In this document: positions 1 through 8,235 of the stretch, piece after piece
Numbering within the stretch: position 1 is the first letter of the stretch
Layout of the letters: the number at the start of each line of letters is the position of its first letter
The notes under the pieces: generated by a model
Databases searched by the model: none
What the model was told of the DNA's origin: nothing
What the model saw: the letters and a program-made list of their open reading frames with translations, nothing else
Made by a program: the position numbers and the translations under genes
Source: Salibaculum halophilum
Lineage (GTDB): Bacteria > Pseudomonadota > Alphaproteobacteria > Rhodobacterales > Rhodobacteraceae
Length of the DNA stretch: 64,000 bases
Direction: 5' to 3'
NCBI RefSeq assembly: GCF_002094885.1
Contig: NZ_MSIT01000001.1
Span: 1 to 64,000, forward strand

Positions 1-180
1 GGTCGCGGTCGCGGCCTCGGCCGCGGTCGCGACCGCCTGCCAGGGCGTGTCGCGGGGCAGGTGCGCGGGGTCGCCGATCCACAGGATCGGCACGGTGTCC
101 TTCAGCGTCTGCCAGGCGGCTGCGGCGATCTCGGGGCCGATGCCGGCCGGCTCGCCGCAACTGACCGCGATGGGGCGCAT
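1..180 (-). CDS. pdxA: 4-hydroxythreonine-4-phosphate dehydrogenase, N-terminal part
   Basis: Only the first 60 codons are in the window; the gene runs off the left edge. The protein begins MRPIAVSCGEPAGIGPEIAA, and the GEPAGIGPE stretch is the conserved N-terminal signature of PdxA. PdxA oxidises 4-phosphohydroxy-L-threonine in pyridoxal 5'-phosphate synthesis in the cytoplasm. The start ATG overlaps the stop of the surA-like gene by one base (TGATG), so it is the last visible gene of the lptF-lptG-lptD-surA-pdxA series; in related genomes ksgA usually follows. The last visible codons are rich in Ala and Thr (GCG/ACC repeats), which is a little unusual but in frame. Family call is confident; completeness cannot be judged. 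Confidence 0.9.
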   Translation of the reverse strand, partial: MRPIAVSCGEPAGIGPEIAAAAWQTLKDTVPILWIGDPAHLPRDTPWQAVATAAEAATAT

Positions 181-1379
181 CAGTTGCGCGTGATGCGGGC
201 CGAGGCGCGCAGCTCGGCCAGCAAGGCCTCGGCATAGCCCGACAGCCGCTGCGAGCGCAGCTGGTTACGCACCGCGTCGCGATCCTGCGCGCCCGCTTCG
301 GAGGGGGTGCGCCCGCAGAGCATCAGCAACACCAGCGTGTCGCCGCCCGCGCGGGTCAGCGCCGCGGAGGTCTCGCCGGGGTCGAGCTTGGCCAGTTCCG
401 TCGCCACGTCCTGCGGGATCTCGGCCGGGGGCAGGGTGTTGCGCTCGAGAACCCGTGGCGGCTGGTCCCGGGCCACGCCGTAGAGGTCGTCGCAGGTGTC
501 GACACGGCCGGCCACGCGCGCGGCCCGCTCCTGCGCCGCCGGTGCGCGGCCGCCGTCGATGTAATAGGCGGCGTAGTCGATCTCGGCCGGGGCGGGGGTG
601 GCCCGGGCCACCTCGCGCACGTCGCGCAGCTGGAACAGGGCGATGCCGTTCTCGATGGGCAGCGGATCGGTGACCTCGCCCGGGGCGAGGCCGAGGAAGA
701 TCGGGCGAAGCGGGGCGGGGAAATTGCTGATTGGCAGCCAGTCGAGCCGGCCGCCAGACTCGCGCGAGGGCAGCGCCGACACCCGGCGCGCCTCGGCCTC
801 GAAGGCCGCCTGGGAGGTCAGCGCGCTAATCTGTTCGGCCCGTTGCATGGCCGCCTCGGCGCGGTCGGGCGGGGCGGGGATGATGATCTCGTTCAGCAGC
901 ACCTGGATGCCGGCGCCGCCCTCGGACTGGCCCAGGGCGCGGTCGACCTCGGCCTCGGTGACCTCGGCCCGCGAACCGTAGCGCTGGCGGATGTAGTCGC
1001 GCCAGGTCGCGTTGACCCGTACGAAGTCGCGCAGGGTTTCTTCCGCGATGCCGTTCTGGCGCAGCCCGGCAAGGAACTGGTCGAGGTCCTGGTCGGCGCG
1101 CGCGGCGAAGTCCGTCATGGCCCGTTGCAGGCCCTCTTCGTTCAGGCGCAGGCCGGCGCGGTTAAGCTCCTGGGCCTTGAGACGTTCCTCGATCAACTGG
1201 TCCCGCGCCACCTCGGACAGGTTGCCCGGGGTGCCGAAGACCTCCAGCATCCGTTCGCGCTGTTCGATCTCGAAGGGCGTGATGACCGCGTCGTTCACCG
1301 TGATCGCCGGCGAGAACTGCGCCTGCGCGGGCAGGGCGAGGGAAACGAGAAAGGCGAACAGGATCGGAACGGCACGCAT
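180..1379 (-). CDS. surA: SurA-like periplasmic peptidyl-prolyl isomerase
   Basis: A 399-residue protein with a Sec signal peptide (residues 1 to about 20, ending A-Q-A) and a SurA-type N-terminal chaperone module that starts AITVNDAVITPFEIEQRERM. A parvulin-like (PPIC) region lies around residues 150-260, with GIQVLLNEIIIP at its start and GEVTDPLPIENGIALFQL near its end. SurA escorts unfolded outer-membrane proteins, LptD among them, through the periplasm. Placement directly after lptD, with a 27-base gap, fits that partnership. Only one parvulin domain is apparent, as is usual for alphaproteobacterial versions; E. coli SurA has two. The TGA overlaps the pdxA ATG. Confidence 0.85.
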   Translation of the reverse strand: MRAVPILFAFLVSLALPAQAQFSPAITVNDAVITPFEIEQRERMLEVFGTPGNLSEVARDQLIEERLKAQELNRAGLRLNEEGLQRAMTDFAARADQDLDQFLAGLRQNGIAEETLRDFVRVNATWRDYIRQRYGSRAEVTEAEVDRALGQSEGGAGIQVLLNEIIIPAPPDRAEAAMQRAEQISALTSQAAFEAEARRVSALPSRESGGRLDWLPISNFPAPLRPIFLGLAPGEVTDPLPIENGIALFQLRDVREVARATPAPAEIDYAAYYIDGGRAPAAQERAARVAGRVDTCDDLYGVARDQPPRVLERNTLPPAEIPQDVATELAKLDPGETSAALTRAGGDTLVLLMLCGRTPSEAGAQDRDAVRNQLRSQRLSGYAEALLAELRASARITRN

Positions 1380-1406
1380 CGGAACCTCTTGGCTTTGGTT
1401 TGTGTT

Positions 1407-3509
1407 TCAGTCCTGGCAGCGTCGGGCGGCCCCCGCCCCGGTGCGCCCCGCGGAAAAGCCGTCCAACCCCACGACCAGGCCGAAATCGGTCGTCGGTTGC
1501 ACCGTAGTCGAAGACGTGAAGCGGCGCGACACCGAAAAATCCACCGTGATGCATTCGTTGCGCCAGCCCAGCTCCAGCCCGGCGGTGGAGGGTTCGCCGT
1601 CGGCCAGATCGTAGCGCATGTCGAGACCCGCCGCCCAGCGCTCGTTGACGCGGTAGCGGCTGTCGAGCGTGATCTCGCGCACCGCGCCGGAGCGGTCTTC
1701 CTCGGCATCTTCCGGCAGAAAAATGTAACCCGCCGCGAGGGTCAGCCGGTCCGTGCGCCAGTCCAGCAGGGCCTCGGCGCGGGTCACGGCGATATCATCG
1801 TCGATCAGGGCCCGGCCGCGCAGGCCCAGCTCGCTGCCGGTGTCCAGCGCGCCGGCCACCAGCCAGTCCGAGGCGGTGCCGTCCAGCCCCGAGGTCCTTG
1901 TGAAGGCGGGGTTCTCCGCCCCGCGCAGCACCCGCCCGAAGGTCAGCCGGCTGTTCAGCCCGTCCCGCCCGCGCCGGGTCCAGGTCAGCCCGAGGGCGGC
2001 ACGCGGGCCGGTTTCGGTGGCGTCCTCGCCGGGAAAGCGCGACAGCGCGAACAGGCTGGCGACGTCGAATTCCGCCGTGCTGCTGTCCTCGTTGGGCACG
2101 GGGCCGCCGGTGGTGTCCGACCAGGCCAGTTGCGCCACGGGTTCGAGCACATGCGCGGCCCGCGGCCCTTGCCGGATCAGCGGATAGCGCAGGGTCACGG
2201 CGGCCTGGGCCGTTGCGCGCGTGGTGTCCCGGGCAAGGGCGTCGGGCGAGAAGGCGTAGTGGTCCAGCCGCAGGCCCGTGCGGGTCTCGACCACCAGGCC
2301 GGGGCCGGTGACACGGGCGCGGTGCCAGTCGGCCCAGACCCCGGCGCGCAGCGCGTCGCCCAGCCCGTCGGGCCCGGCGTCCAGCGTGCGCAGGTGGCCC
2401 TGCAGACCCGCGCCATAGCTCAGCGTGCCGCCGATGGCCGGGGTGGCACGCCTTTCGCCGCGCGCCTCGGCCACGACGGGGGGCAGGCGGTCGTTGTCCT
2501 CGGCGGCGCGCAGGCTCTGGTAGACGGTCAACCGGGCGCGGCGCATCTCGCGGTCGGTGATCCGCGACAGGCTGATCTCGCTGTCGAGGCGGTCCGAGTC
2601 GTCGATGCCGTAGTCCAGCAGATAGGCATCGTCCGAGGCAGTCTCGACATCAAAGCGCAGCCGCGTGCCGCCGGCGAGGTGAAAGGCCCCGTCGGCGAAG
2701 AAATAGCCCCGCGTGCCGCCGACGAGGCTGTCGCGCGTCATGGCGCCGCTGACCTCGATCTCGCCGCGCAGATAGGCCTGGCGGTAGCGGGCCTCCAGCG
2801 TGGCGCTTTCGGGTGTCAGATAGGGTGTCACGGTCAGGTCGCGATGGTCCCCCAGGCGAATGAAATAGGGCAGCTTGAGGCCCGGCCCCAGCTGGTCGGT
2901 GGTCCGCAGTTGGGGGATCAACAGCCCCGTTGCCCGGCTGACACCGGGCTCGGGCAGGCGCAGCCGCGGCAGCCAGAGGATCGGCACGCCGCGGACCCGG
3001 AACCGCGCGTTCTCGAAATAAAGCCGGCGCGCCTGCTGGTCGTGAATGACGCGGGCGGCGCGGATGTCCCAGAGCGGCGGGCGGCCGTCGTCGCAGACCT
3101 TGCAGGAGGTCGCGGCGCTGCGGCTGAGTTGCGTGTAGCGCCCGCCGACCCGGTCGATGCGGTCGGCGGCAAGTTGCAGCCGGTCGTCCAGGATCAGCCG
3201 CGCCCCGCGCAGCAGCCCGTTTTCCAGCCGCGGATCGAGACTGGCGCGCTCGGCCGTCAGAACCTCGCCCGCCTGCGTGCGGATGAAGATCGGGCCGGTG
3301 ATCTGCAGCCGGTCGGCGGCGCGATCATAGGTTATGCGCGCGGCTGACAGCCGCGTGCCCTCGAACACCACCTCGACGTTGCCCTCGGCGACCAGTCGGT
3401 CGCTTCCGGGCGGGACGGTCACGCGGTCGGCCAGCAGCGTGGCGGGGGCCTGCGCGGCCAGCGACAGCGGCCAGAGCCACAGAAGGAGGATAAGCGCAAG
3501 CCGCGGCAT
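1407..3509 (-). CDS. lptD: LPS-assembly protein LptD
   Basis: A 700-residue outer-membrane beta-barrel protein that inserts lipopolysaccharide into the outer leaflet. The start is the ATG giving MPRLALILLLWLWPLSLAAQ, a clear signal peptide, and it overlaps the lptG stop (TGATG). An OstA/LptA-like beta-jellyroll follows (about residues 25-130, with LVAEGNVEVVFEGTRLSAA). A Cys-x-x-Cys (CKVC) before PLWDIRAARVIHD marks the junction to the barrel, which fills the rest. The size is near the usual 700-800. The open frame continues upstream into lptG, but that extension has no signal peptide and is rejected as a start. Confidence 0.92.
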   Translation of the reverse strand: MPRLALILLLWLWPLSLAAQAPATLLADRVTVPPGSDRLVAEGNVEVVFEGTRLSAARITYDRAADRLQITGPIFIRTQAGEVLTAERASLDPRLENGLLRGARLILDDRLQLAADRIDRVGGRYTQLSRSAATSCKVCDDGRPPLWDIRAARVIHDQQARRLYFENARFRVRGVPILWLPRLRLPEPGVSRATGLLIPQLRTTDQLGPGLKLPYFIRLGDHRDLTVTPYLTPESATLEARYRQAYLRGEIEVSGAMTRDSLVGGTRGYFFADGAFHLAGGTRLRFDVETASDDAYLLDYGIDDSDRLDSEISLSRITDREMRRARLTVYQSLRAAEDNDRLPPVVAEARGERRATPAIGGTLSYGAGLQGHLRTLDAGPDGLGDALRAGVWADWHRARVTGPGLVVETRTGLRLDHYAFSPDALARDTTRATAQAAVTLRYPLIRQGPRAAHVLEPVAQLAWSDTTGGPVPNEDSSTAEFDVASLFALSRFPGEDATETGPRAALGLTWTRRGRDGLNSRLTFGRVLRGAENPAFTRTSGLDGTASDWLVAGALDTGSELGLRGRALIDDDIAVTRAEALLDWRTDRLTLAAGYIFLPEDAEEDRSGAVREITLDSRYRVNERWAAGLDMRYDLADGEPSTAGLELGWRNECITVDFSVSRRFTSSTTVQPTTDFGLVVGLDGFSAGRTGAGAARRCQD

Positions 3510-4606
3510 CAGCCGTCCTCCAGGTGGAGCAGCAGGCCCAGCGCGGCCGCGATCCCGGCGACGGGCGGCGCCCAGGCGGCAAGGGCCACGGGAATCTGGC
3601 CGTTGTCGCCAAGGATCTGGGCGAAGTTGCGCAGAAAGTAGAGGCCGAAGCTGAGAACCACCGCGGTGAGCACCAGCAGCCCCACGCGCCGCCCGCGCTG
3701 GGGGCGCATGGTGAAGCCGGCGGCGATCAGCACCATGGCGCAGAGAAACAGCGGCTGTGCCAGTTCCATCTGGAACCAGACCCGGTGGCGCAGGGCGGAA
3801 AAGCCGGCGGCCTCCAGCCGGTCGATGAATGCGGGCAGGTCCCAGACGGGGATCGAGCTGGGGGTGCCGAAACTGTCGCGGATCCGGTCGGCCGAGAGCG
3901 TCGAGGGGATGCGCAGGCTGGCATGGGTGGTCGCCCACTGCTCGGCAACGCGGGCCTCCGACAGGGGCCAGGACTTGGCATCGCTCAGGACCCAGGCCCC
4001 CCGGACCAGCGCGGCGCTGTCGGCCTCGATCCGGCGTATCGGCCCGCCCTCGCGCGTGAAGGTGATGAAGCTCACGCCTTGCAGCACGGTGCCGTCGAGG
4101 TTGGTCGCCGCGGCCCGGATCACCGTCTGCCGCGCCGCATCGCCCTGGCGCAACCAGAGCCCGTCGTCCGAGATCGACAGGATGCTGGCACGGTTGTCGC
4201 GCAGGCTGGACGAGCGGTCCTCGTATTCCTTGAGCGTCGCGGCGACGATGGGATTGAAAACCGCCACCGCCAGCCCCCCGATCAGCAGGGTCATCAGCAG
4301 CGGCCCCGCGAAGGCGCGCAGGGCCGACCGCCCCGCGGCGCGTGTCACCACCAGTTCCGAGGACCGGGCCAGCCCGAGGAAAAGCGCGATGGCACTGAGC
4401 ACCGTGATCAGGGGCAGCAATTCGTAGAGGGCCTGAGGCAGGTTCAGCAGGGTCAGCGCCACCACCTGCGCCGTGCCGGCCTCGGTCCCGGCGAACCGGC
4501 GGCCCTGCTCGACCAGGTCGATGAACCCCTGCAGCAACAGGAAGATGCCGAAGGTGCTGGCGAAACTGATCACGAACCGGCGCGAGAAATAACGGTGCAG
4601 GATCAT
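3509..4606 (-). CDS. lptG: LPS export ABC transporter permease LptG
   Basis: A 365-residue inner-membrane permease of the LptF/LptG (YjgP/YjgQ) family. It begins MILHRYFSRRFVISFASTFG, has hydrophobic segments at about 15-35, 55-80 and 95-125, a periplasmic beta-jellyroll domain in the middle and three C-terminal membrane spans. With LptF and two copies of LptB it extracts LPS from the inner membrane. The start ATG overlaps the lptF stop (ATGA), which fixes this start over a longer upstream frame. Its own TGA overlaps the lptD start, so the three genes are translationally coupled. Confidence 0.93.
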   Translation of the reverse strand: MILHRYFSRRFVISFASTFGIFLLLQGFIDLVEQGRRFAGTEAGTAQVVALTLLNLPQALYELLPLITVLSAIALFLGLARSSELVVTRAAGRSALRAFAGPLLMTLLIGGLAVAVFNPIVAATLKEYEDRSSSLRDNRASILSISDDGLWLRQGDAARQTVIRAAATNLDGTVLQGVSFITFTREGGPIRRIEADSAALVRGAWVLSDAKSWPLSEARVAEQWATTHASLRIPSTLSADRIRDSFGTPSSIPVWDLPAFIDRLEAAGFSALRHRVWFQMELAQPLFLCAMVLIAAGFTMRPQRGRRVGLLVLTAVVLSFGLYFLRNFAQILGDNGQIPVALAAWAPPVAGIAAALGLLLHLEDG

Positions 4607-5739
4607 GCCGCGCCCCCGGCGGGCTGGCGCGGGCGGCGGCGCAGCAGCGCGGGGCGGCTGCTGACCAGCAGCAGCGCCAGGCTGGCCGCCAGGCCGAAGG
4701 CGATCCCTGCATAGGCGGCCGGCCAGGCGCTCACCGCCGCGCGGGCCGCGCCCATGCCGGCGCTTTCGGCGGATTTCATCACCACCACCAGCGCAACCGC
4801 GCCCAGGATCTGCTGCCACAGCCCGAACCGGCTGAACCCGCCGACCAACAAGGCGGCGAAGCCCAGAAGTGCCCCGACCAGGGCCGTGAGAGGCTGCACG
4901 AACCGGTCGTGGCCGGCGTGCAGCAGGTAAGCGGCGCTTCGGCCGGTCTCGTCCTGCAAGGCGGGGGTGGGCGACAGAAGCTCGGCGGTGGTCAGCTCGC
5001 GCGCGGCGCGGTCGCGGTCACCCACGTCGGGCACCAGCGCGCTGACATCATAAGCGAAATCGTCGAAACGGGTGGTGAACAGGCGCTGATCACCGTGCAT
5101 CAGGGTCTGCGCCAGCCCGTCGATCATCACCAGTTGCGGGCCGGCCTCGGCCCGCACCAGAAAGGCCCGGCTGGCGGTGTAGCCGATGTGGCGGTCGTCG
5201 CGCCGGCTGTCGGACAAAAAGACGTCGCGCAGCTCGCCCTGTTCGGTGACCTCGCGCACGAAGAGCGTCACCCCCGCGGCGGGCGACATGAACTGCCCCG
5301 CGGTCAGCAGCCGCGCCGAGAGATTGCGCGAGATCTCGGCCTCGCGCGCGTCGAGGCGGCCCTGGCTGAGCGGGACCAGCACGTGGGTCAGCACCAGCAT
5401 CAGCGCGGTGACGATCGTGCCGAAGACGACGACGGGCCGGGCCAGCCGGAAGGCGGAAAAGCCGGTGGCCTGGACCACGACCAGTTCGCTTTCCGACGCC
5501 ATGCGGTTGGTCACGTAGACGGCCGATGCGAAAGCCGCCAGCGGCAGCACGATCTGGATCAGCGCCGGCAGCGACAGCGCCGTGAGCTCAAGAAAGACCC
5601 AGGCCGACTGCCCGTCGGCAATGATCCGGTCGAAGAGCTGCACCGCCTGGTTGACCCAGTACATCAGCACCAGCACCAGTGCGAAAAAGCCGAAGACGGT
5701 CAGGAACTGCGACAGCATGTAGCGGTCGAATCGCGGCAC
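4603..5739 (-). CDS. lptF: LPS export ABC transporter permease LptF
   Basis: A 378-residue permease paralogous to LptG and its partner in the LPS extraction complex. Membrane spans are visible near residues 10-35, 55-80, 100-120 and in the last 120 residues, with the periplasmic jellyroll between. The start codon is GTG, preceded by a purine-rich GGGGGAAG about 4 bases upstream. It is the first gene of the lptF-lptG-lptD-surA-pdxA operon and is divergent from pepA across about 170 bases, where the operon promoter should lie. Confidence 0.93.
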   Translation of the reverse strand: MPRFDRYMLSQFLTVFGFFALVLVLMYWVNQAVQLFDRIIADGQSAWVFLELTALSLPALIQIVLPLAAFASAVYVTNRMASESELVVVQATGFSAFRLARPVVVFGTIVTALMLVLTHVLVPLSQGRLDAREAEISRNLSARLLTAGQFMSPAAGVTLFVREVTEQGELRDVFLSDSRRDDRHIGYTASRAFLVRAEAGPQLVMIDGLAQTLMHGDQRLFTTRFDDFAYDVSALVPDVGDRDRAARELTTAELLSPTPALQDETGRSAAYLLHAGHDRFVQPLTALVGALLGFAALLVGGFSRFGLWQQILGAVALVVVMKSAESAGMGAARAAVSAWPAAYAGIAFGLAASLALLLVSSRPALLRRRPRQPAGGAA

Positions 5740-5908
5740 CTGGCTTCCCCCGTGTCGTGCTGGCCCCGTGTCGTGCGTGTCCCGGGCCGCTGGCAGTCAC
5801 GGCACGCTATCCCAGTTTGCGGGGCAACCCAAGTGCTCTCTGGCCATCGGGCAAGGGGCAGGCTAGGTCTTGCGCGACCGCAGGACACAAGACACCAAGG
5901 AGCGCCCC

Positions 5909-7375
5909 ATGTCCCGACCCGCCGAAATCCGCTTTCACGAGACCGACCTGGACGGGCTGGCCGCGCGCGAGGGCCGCATCGCGGTGATCGTCACCCCCGA
6001 CGGCAAGCTCGACCGCGGCGCTCGGCGGGTCAACAGCCTGACCCGCAAGGCGGTGGCGCGGCTGGCCGAGAGCGACCGTTTCGAAAAGGCGAAGACGGGC
6101 GACGTGATGGCGCTGGACTGGCCCGCCGGGCTAACCGCCGAGGCGGTGCTGGTGGTCAAGCTGCCGCGCCGGCCAGCGGTGGACGAGGCGCGCCGCGCCG
6201 GCGCCGAACTGGCCAAGGCGCGAGGCACGGGCGCGCTGCTGGTGCTGCTGGGCAGCACCGGGCGCGGGGCGGACCTGTCGCTGGGCCTTGCCCTGCGCGG
6301 CTACGGCTTCGAGACTCACAAGACCGACCCCGCCGAGGCCCCCGGCGCGGTGGACATCATGGCCGCCAAGCCCGAGGATCTGGCCCGCGCCGCCGCCCCC
6401 ATGGCCGCCGTGGCCGAGGGTGTCTTTTTTACCCGCGACCTGGTCAATGAGCCGGCCAACGTCCTGACCACGGACGATTTCGCCGCGCGCCTCGCGGCGA
6501 TGCAGGACCTCGGGCTGGAGGTCGAGATCCTCGAAGAGGCGGATCTCGAAAAGCTCGGGATGGGCGCGCTGCTGTCCGTGGGGCAGGGCAGCGCCAGCCC
6601 CTCCAAGGTGGTCGTTATGCAGTGGCGGGGCGGCGACGATGAGCCGCCCCTGGCGCTGGTCGGCAAGGGCGTTGTCTTCGACACCGGCGGGATCAGCCTT
6701 AAGCCGGCCGCAGGCATGGAGGACATGACCATGGACATGGGCGGCGCGGGCGTCGTCGCCGGTGTCATGCGCGCGCTTGCCCTGCGCGGGGCCAAGGCCA
6801 ATGTCGTGGGCCTTGTCGGGCTGGTCGAGAACATGCCCTCGGGGACGGCCACGCGCCCCGGCGACGTGGTGAAAACGATGAAGGGCGACACCGTCGAGAT
6901 CATCAACACCGACGCCGAGGGGCGCATGGTACTGGCCGATGTGCTCTGGTACGCGCAGGACCGGTTCAAGCCTGCCGGCCTGATCGACCTGGCCACCCTG
7001 ACCGGGGCGATGATCGTTGCCCTGGGCCACGAGAACGCGGGCGTCTTTGCCAATGACGATGCGCTCGCCGGGGCCTTTCTCAAGGCCGCCGGGGCCGAGG
7101 GCGAAGGCGCATGGCGCCTGCCCATGGGCCAGGCCTACGACGACCTGCTCAAAAGCCGCATCGCCGACATGAAGCACGTCGGCGGCCGCACCGCCGGGTC
7201 GATCACCGCCGCGCAGTTCCTGGGCCGCTTCGTGCAGGAGGGCGTGCCCTGGTGCCACCTCGATATCGCGGGCGTGACCGTGCAGACCAAGGACACCACG
7301 CTGGCACCCAAGGGGGCCACCGGCTGGGGGGTGCTGACGCTCAACCGCCTGATCGCGGATCGCTACGAAGGCTAG
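5909..7375 (+). CDS. pepA: Leucyl aminopeptidase (M17 family)
   Basis: A 488-residue cytosolic metallo-aminopeptidase of family M17. The start ATG (MSRPAEIRFHETDLDG) follows an AAGGAG about 7 bases upstream; an in-frame ATG further upstream lacks one. The N-terminal macro-like domain covers about residues 1-170. The catalytic domain carries K253 and D258 in GKGVVFDTGGISLKP and the N333-T-D335-A-E337-G-R signature that binds two metal ions and the transition state. Length matches the family. It is followed four bases later by holC. That pair is common in proteobacteria; in E. coli the order is pepA-holC-valS. Confidence 0.95.
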   Translation: MSRPAEIRFHETDLDGLAAREGRIAVIVTPDGKLDRGARRVNSLTRKAVARLAESDRFEKAKTGDVMALDWPAGLTAEAVLVVKLPRRPAVDEARRAGAELAKARGTGALLVLLGSTGRGADLSLGLALRGYGFETHKTDPAEAPGAVDIMAAKPEDLARAAAPMAAVAEGVFFTRDLVNEPANVLTTDDFAARLAAMQDLGLEVEILEEADLEKLGMGALLSVGQGSASPSKVVVMQWRGGDDEPPLALVGKGVVFDTGGISLKPAAGMEDMTMDMGGAGVVAGVMRALALRGAKANVVGLVGLVENMPSGTATRPGDVVKTMKGDTVEIINTDAEGRMVLADVLWYAQDRFKPAGLIDLATLTGAMIVALGHENAGVFANDDALAGAFLKAAGAEGEGAWRLPMGQAYDDLLKSRIADMKHVGGRTAGSITAAQFLGRFVQEGVPWCHLDIAGVTVQTKDTTLAPKGATGWGVLTLNRLIADRYEG

Positions 7376-7379
7376 GCCG

Positions 7380-7844
7380 ATGGGCGCGGCCTACTTCTAT
7401 CACCTGACGACGCAACCGCTGGAGCGGGCCCTGCCCATGCTGCTGGGCAAGGCGCGCGGCGCGGGGTGGCGCGTCGAGGTGCGCGGCCACGACGCCGACC
7501 GGATGGCGGCGCTGGATGCCGCCCTCTGGGCCGGCCCCGAAGAGGGGTTCCTGCCGCACGGGTTGGCCGGCGGTCCGCATGACGCGGACCAGCCGATCCT
7601 GCTGACCACCGGCGGCGGGGCGACCAACGCCCCCGCCTGCATCATGTCCGTGGACGGCGCCGATGTCGCGGCGGCCGAGGTGCAGGCGATGGAGCGCGTC
7701 TGCTTGATCTTCGACGGTCACGATCCAGAGGCGGTGCAGGTGGCCCGTGATCAGTGGAAGGCCCTGACGCAGGCCGGCTGCGCCGCGCAATACTGGGCGC
7801 AGGACAGCGGCCAATGGGCCATGAAGGCCCAGGCGGGCGGCTGA
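7380..7844 (+). CDS. holC: DNA polymerase III chi subunit
   Basis: A 154-residue protein resembling HolC, the chi subunit that links the clamp loader to single-strand-binding protein. Visible family features are the opening AYFYHLTTQPLERALPMLLGKA, the central AALWAGPEEGFLPHGL, and LIFDGHDPEAVQVARDQWKAL near the C-terminus. It starts four bases after the pepA stop and is probably co-transcribed. No psi subunit gene (holD) is nearby, which is normal in alphaproteobacteria. Confidence 0.92.
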   Translation: MGAAYFYHLTTQPLERALPMLLGKARGAGWRVEVRGHDADRMAALDAALWAGPEEGFLPHGLAGGPHDADQPILLTTGGGATNAPACIMSVDGADVAAAEVQAMERVCLIFDGHDPEAVQVARDQWKALTQAGCAAQYWAQDSGQWAMKAQAGG

Positions 7845-7966
7845 CCGGGCCAAAAGGGGCCGACCCGGCGCAGACGGCGGGTGCGGATGTTGCCGGGCGC
7901 GCGGCGAACATCCGGTCCGACGCGCGCGGTCAGCCGCGGCACCCTGCAACACCATGGGTCGCGGGG

Positions 7967-7995
7967 TGATTTCCGAGCTCAATACTCAGGTATTG
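7967..7995. promoter_or_regulatory. Candidate iron-responsive operator region of the imelysin operon
   Basis: The 391-base gap 7845-8235 between holC and the imelysin gene carries two candidate sites. TGA-N9-TCA at 7967-7981 matches the 'Iron-Rhodo box' form bound by RirA in alphaproteobacteria. An inverted repeat CAATAC-N4-GTATTG lies at 7980-7995. They touch at 7980-7981 and lie about 240-270 bases before the coding start. TGA-N9-TCA is short enough to occur by chance in a gap this size at roughly one in ten, so this is suggestive only. No clear Fur or Irr box was seen. Confidence 0.35.
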
Positions 7996-8235
7996 CGAAT
8001 CCCGACTGTTTTGGTCATCTTTCTCTCAGCGTAGCCGATTCACAACGGGATGCAGAATGACGGACAGGCTTTCGGACCCCGGTGACCTTTGCCGATGCGA
8101 CCTGCTGCAGCTGGCCTTCGACGGGCTTGCCTGGCCGGATCTGTCTGTCGAGCGTCTGCTGGATCGGGTGGCAGAGTCCGGTGATCCCGGCCCCGCCGGC
8201 ATGCGCGATCCCGGACCACAGAACAGGACAGAGAG

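Noticed and set aside
843-3347. Plus-strand frame of more than 800 codons opposite surA and lptD
   Set aside because: Antisense shadow produced by high-GC codon bias; the product is low in complexity (Gly/Gln/Arg/Ala) and has no start signal, while the minus strand codes recognised proteins.
1407-4712. Long minus-strand frame that runs through lptD and far into lptG
   Set aside because: Only the part from 3509 down codes for LptD with a signal peptide; upstream of that the frame is out of phase with the clear lptG protein.
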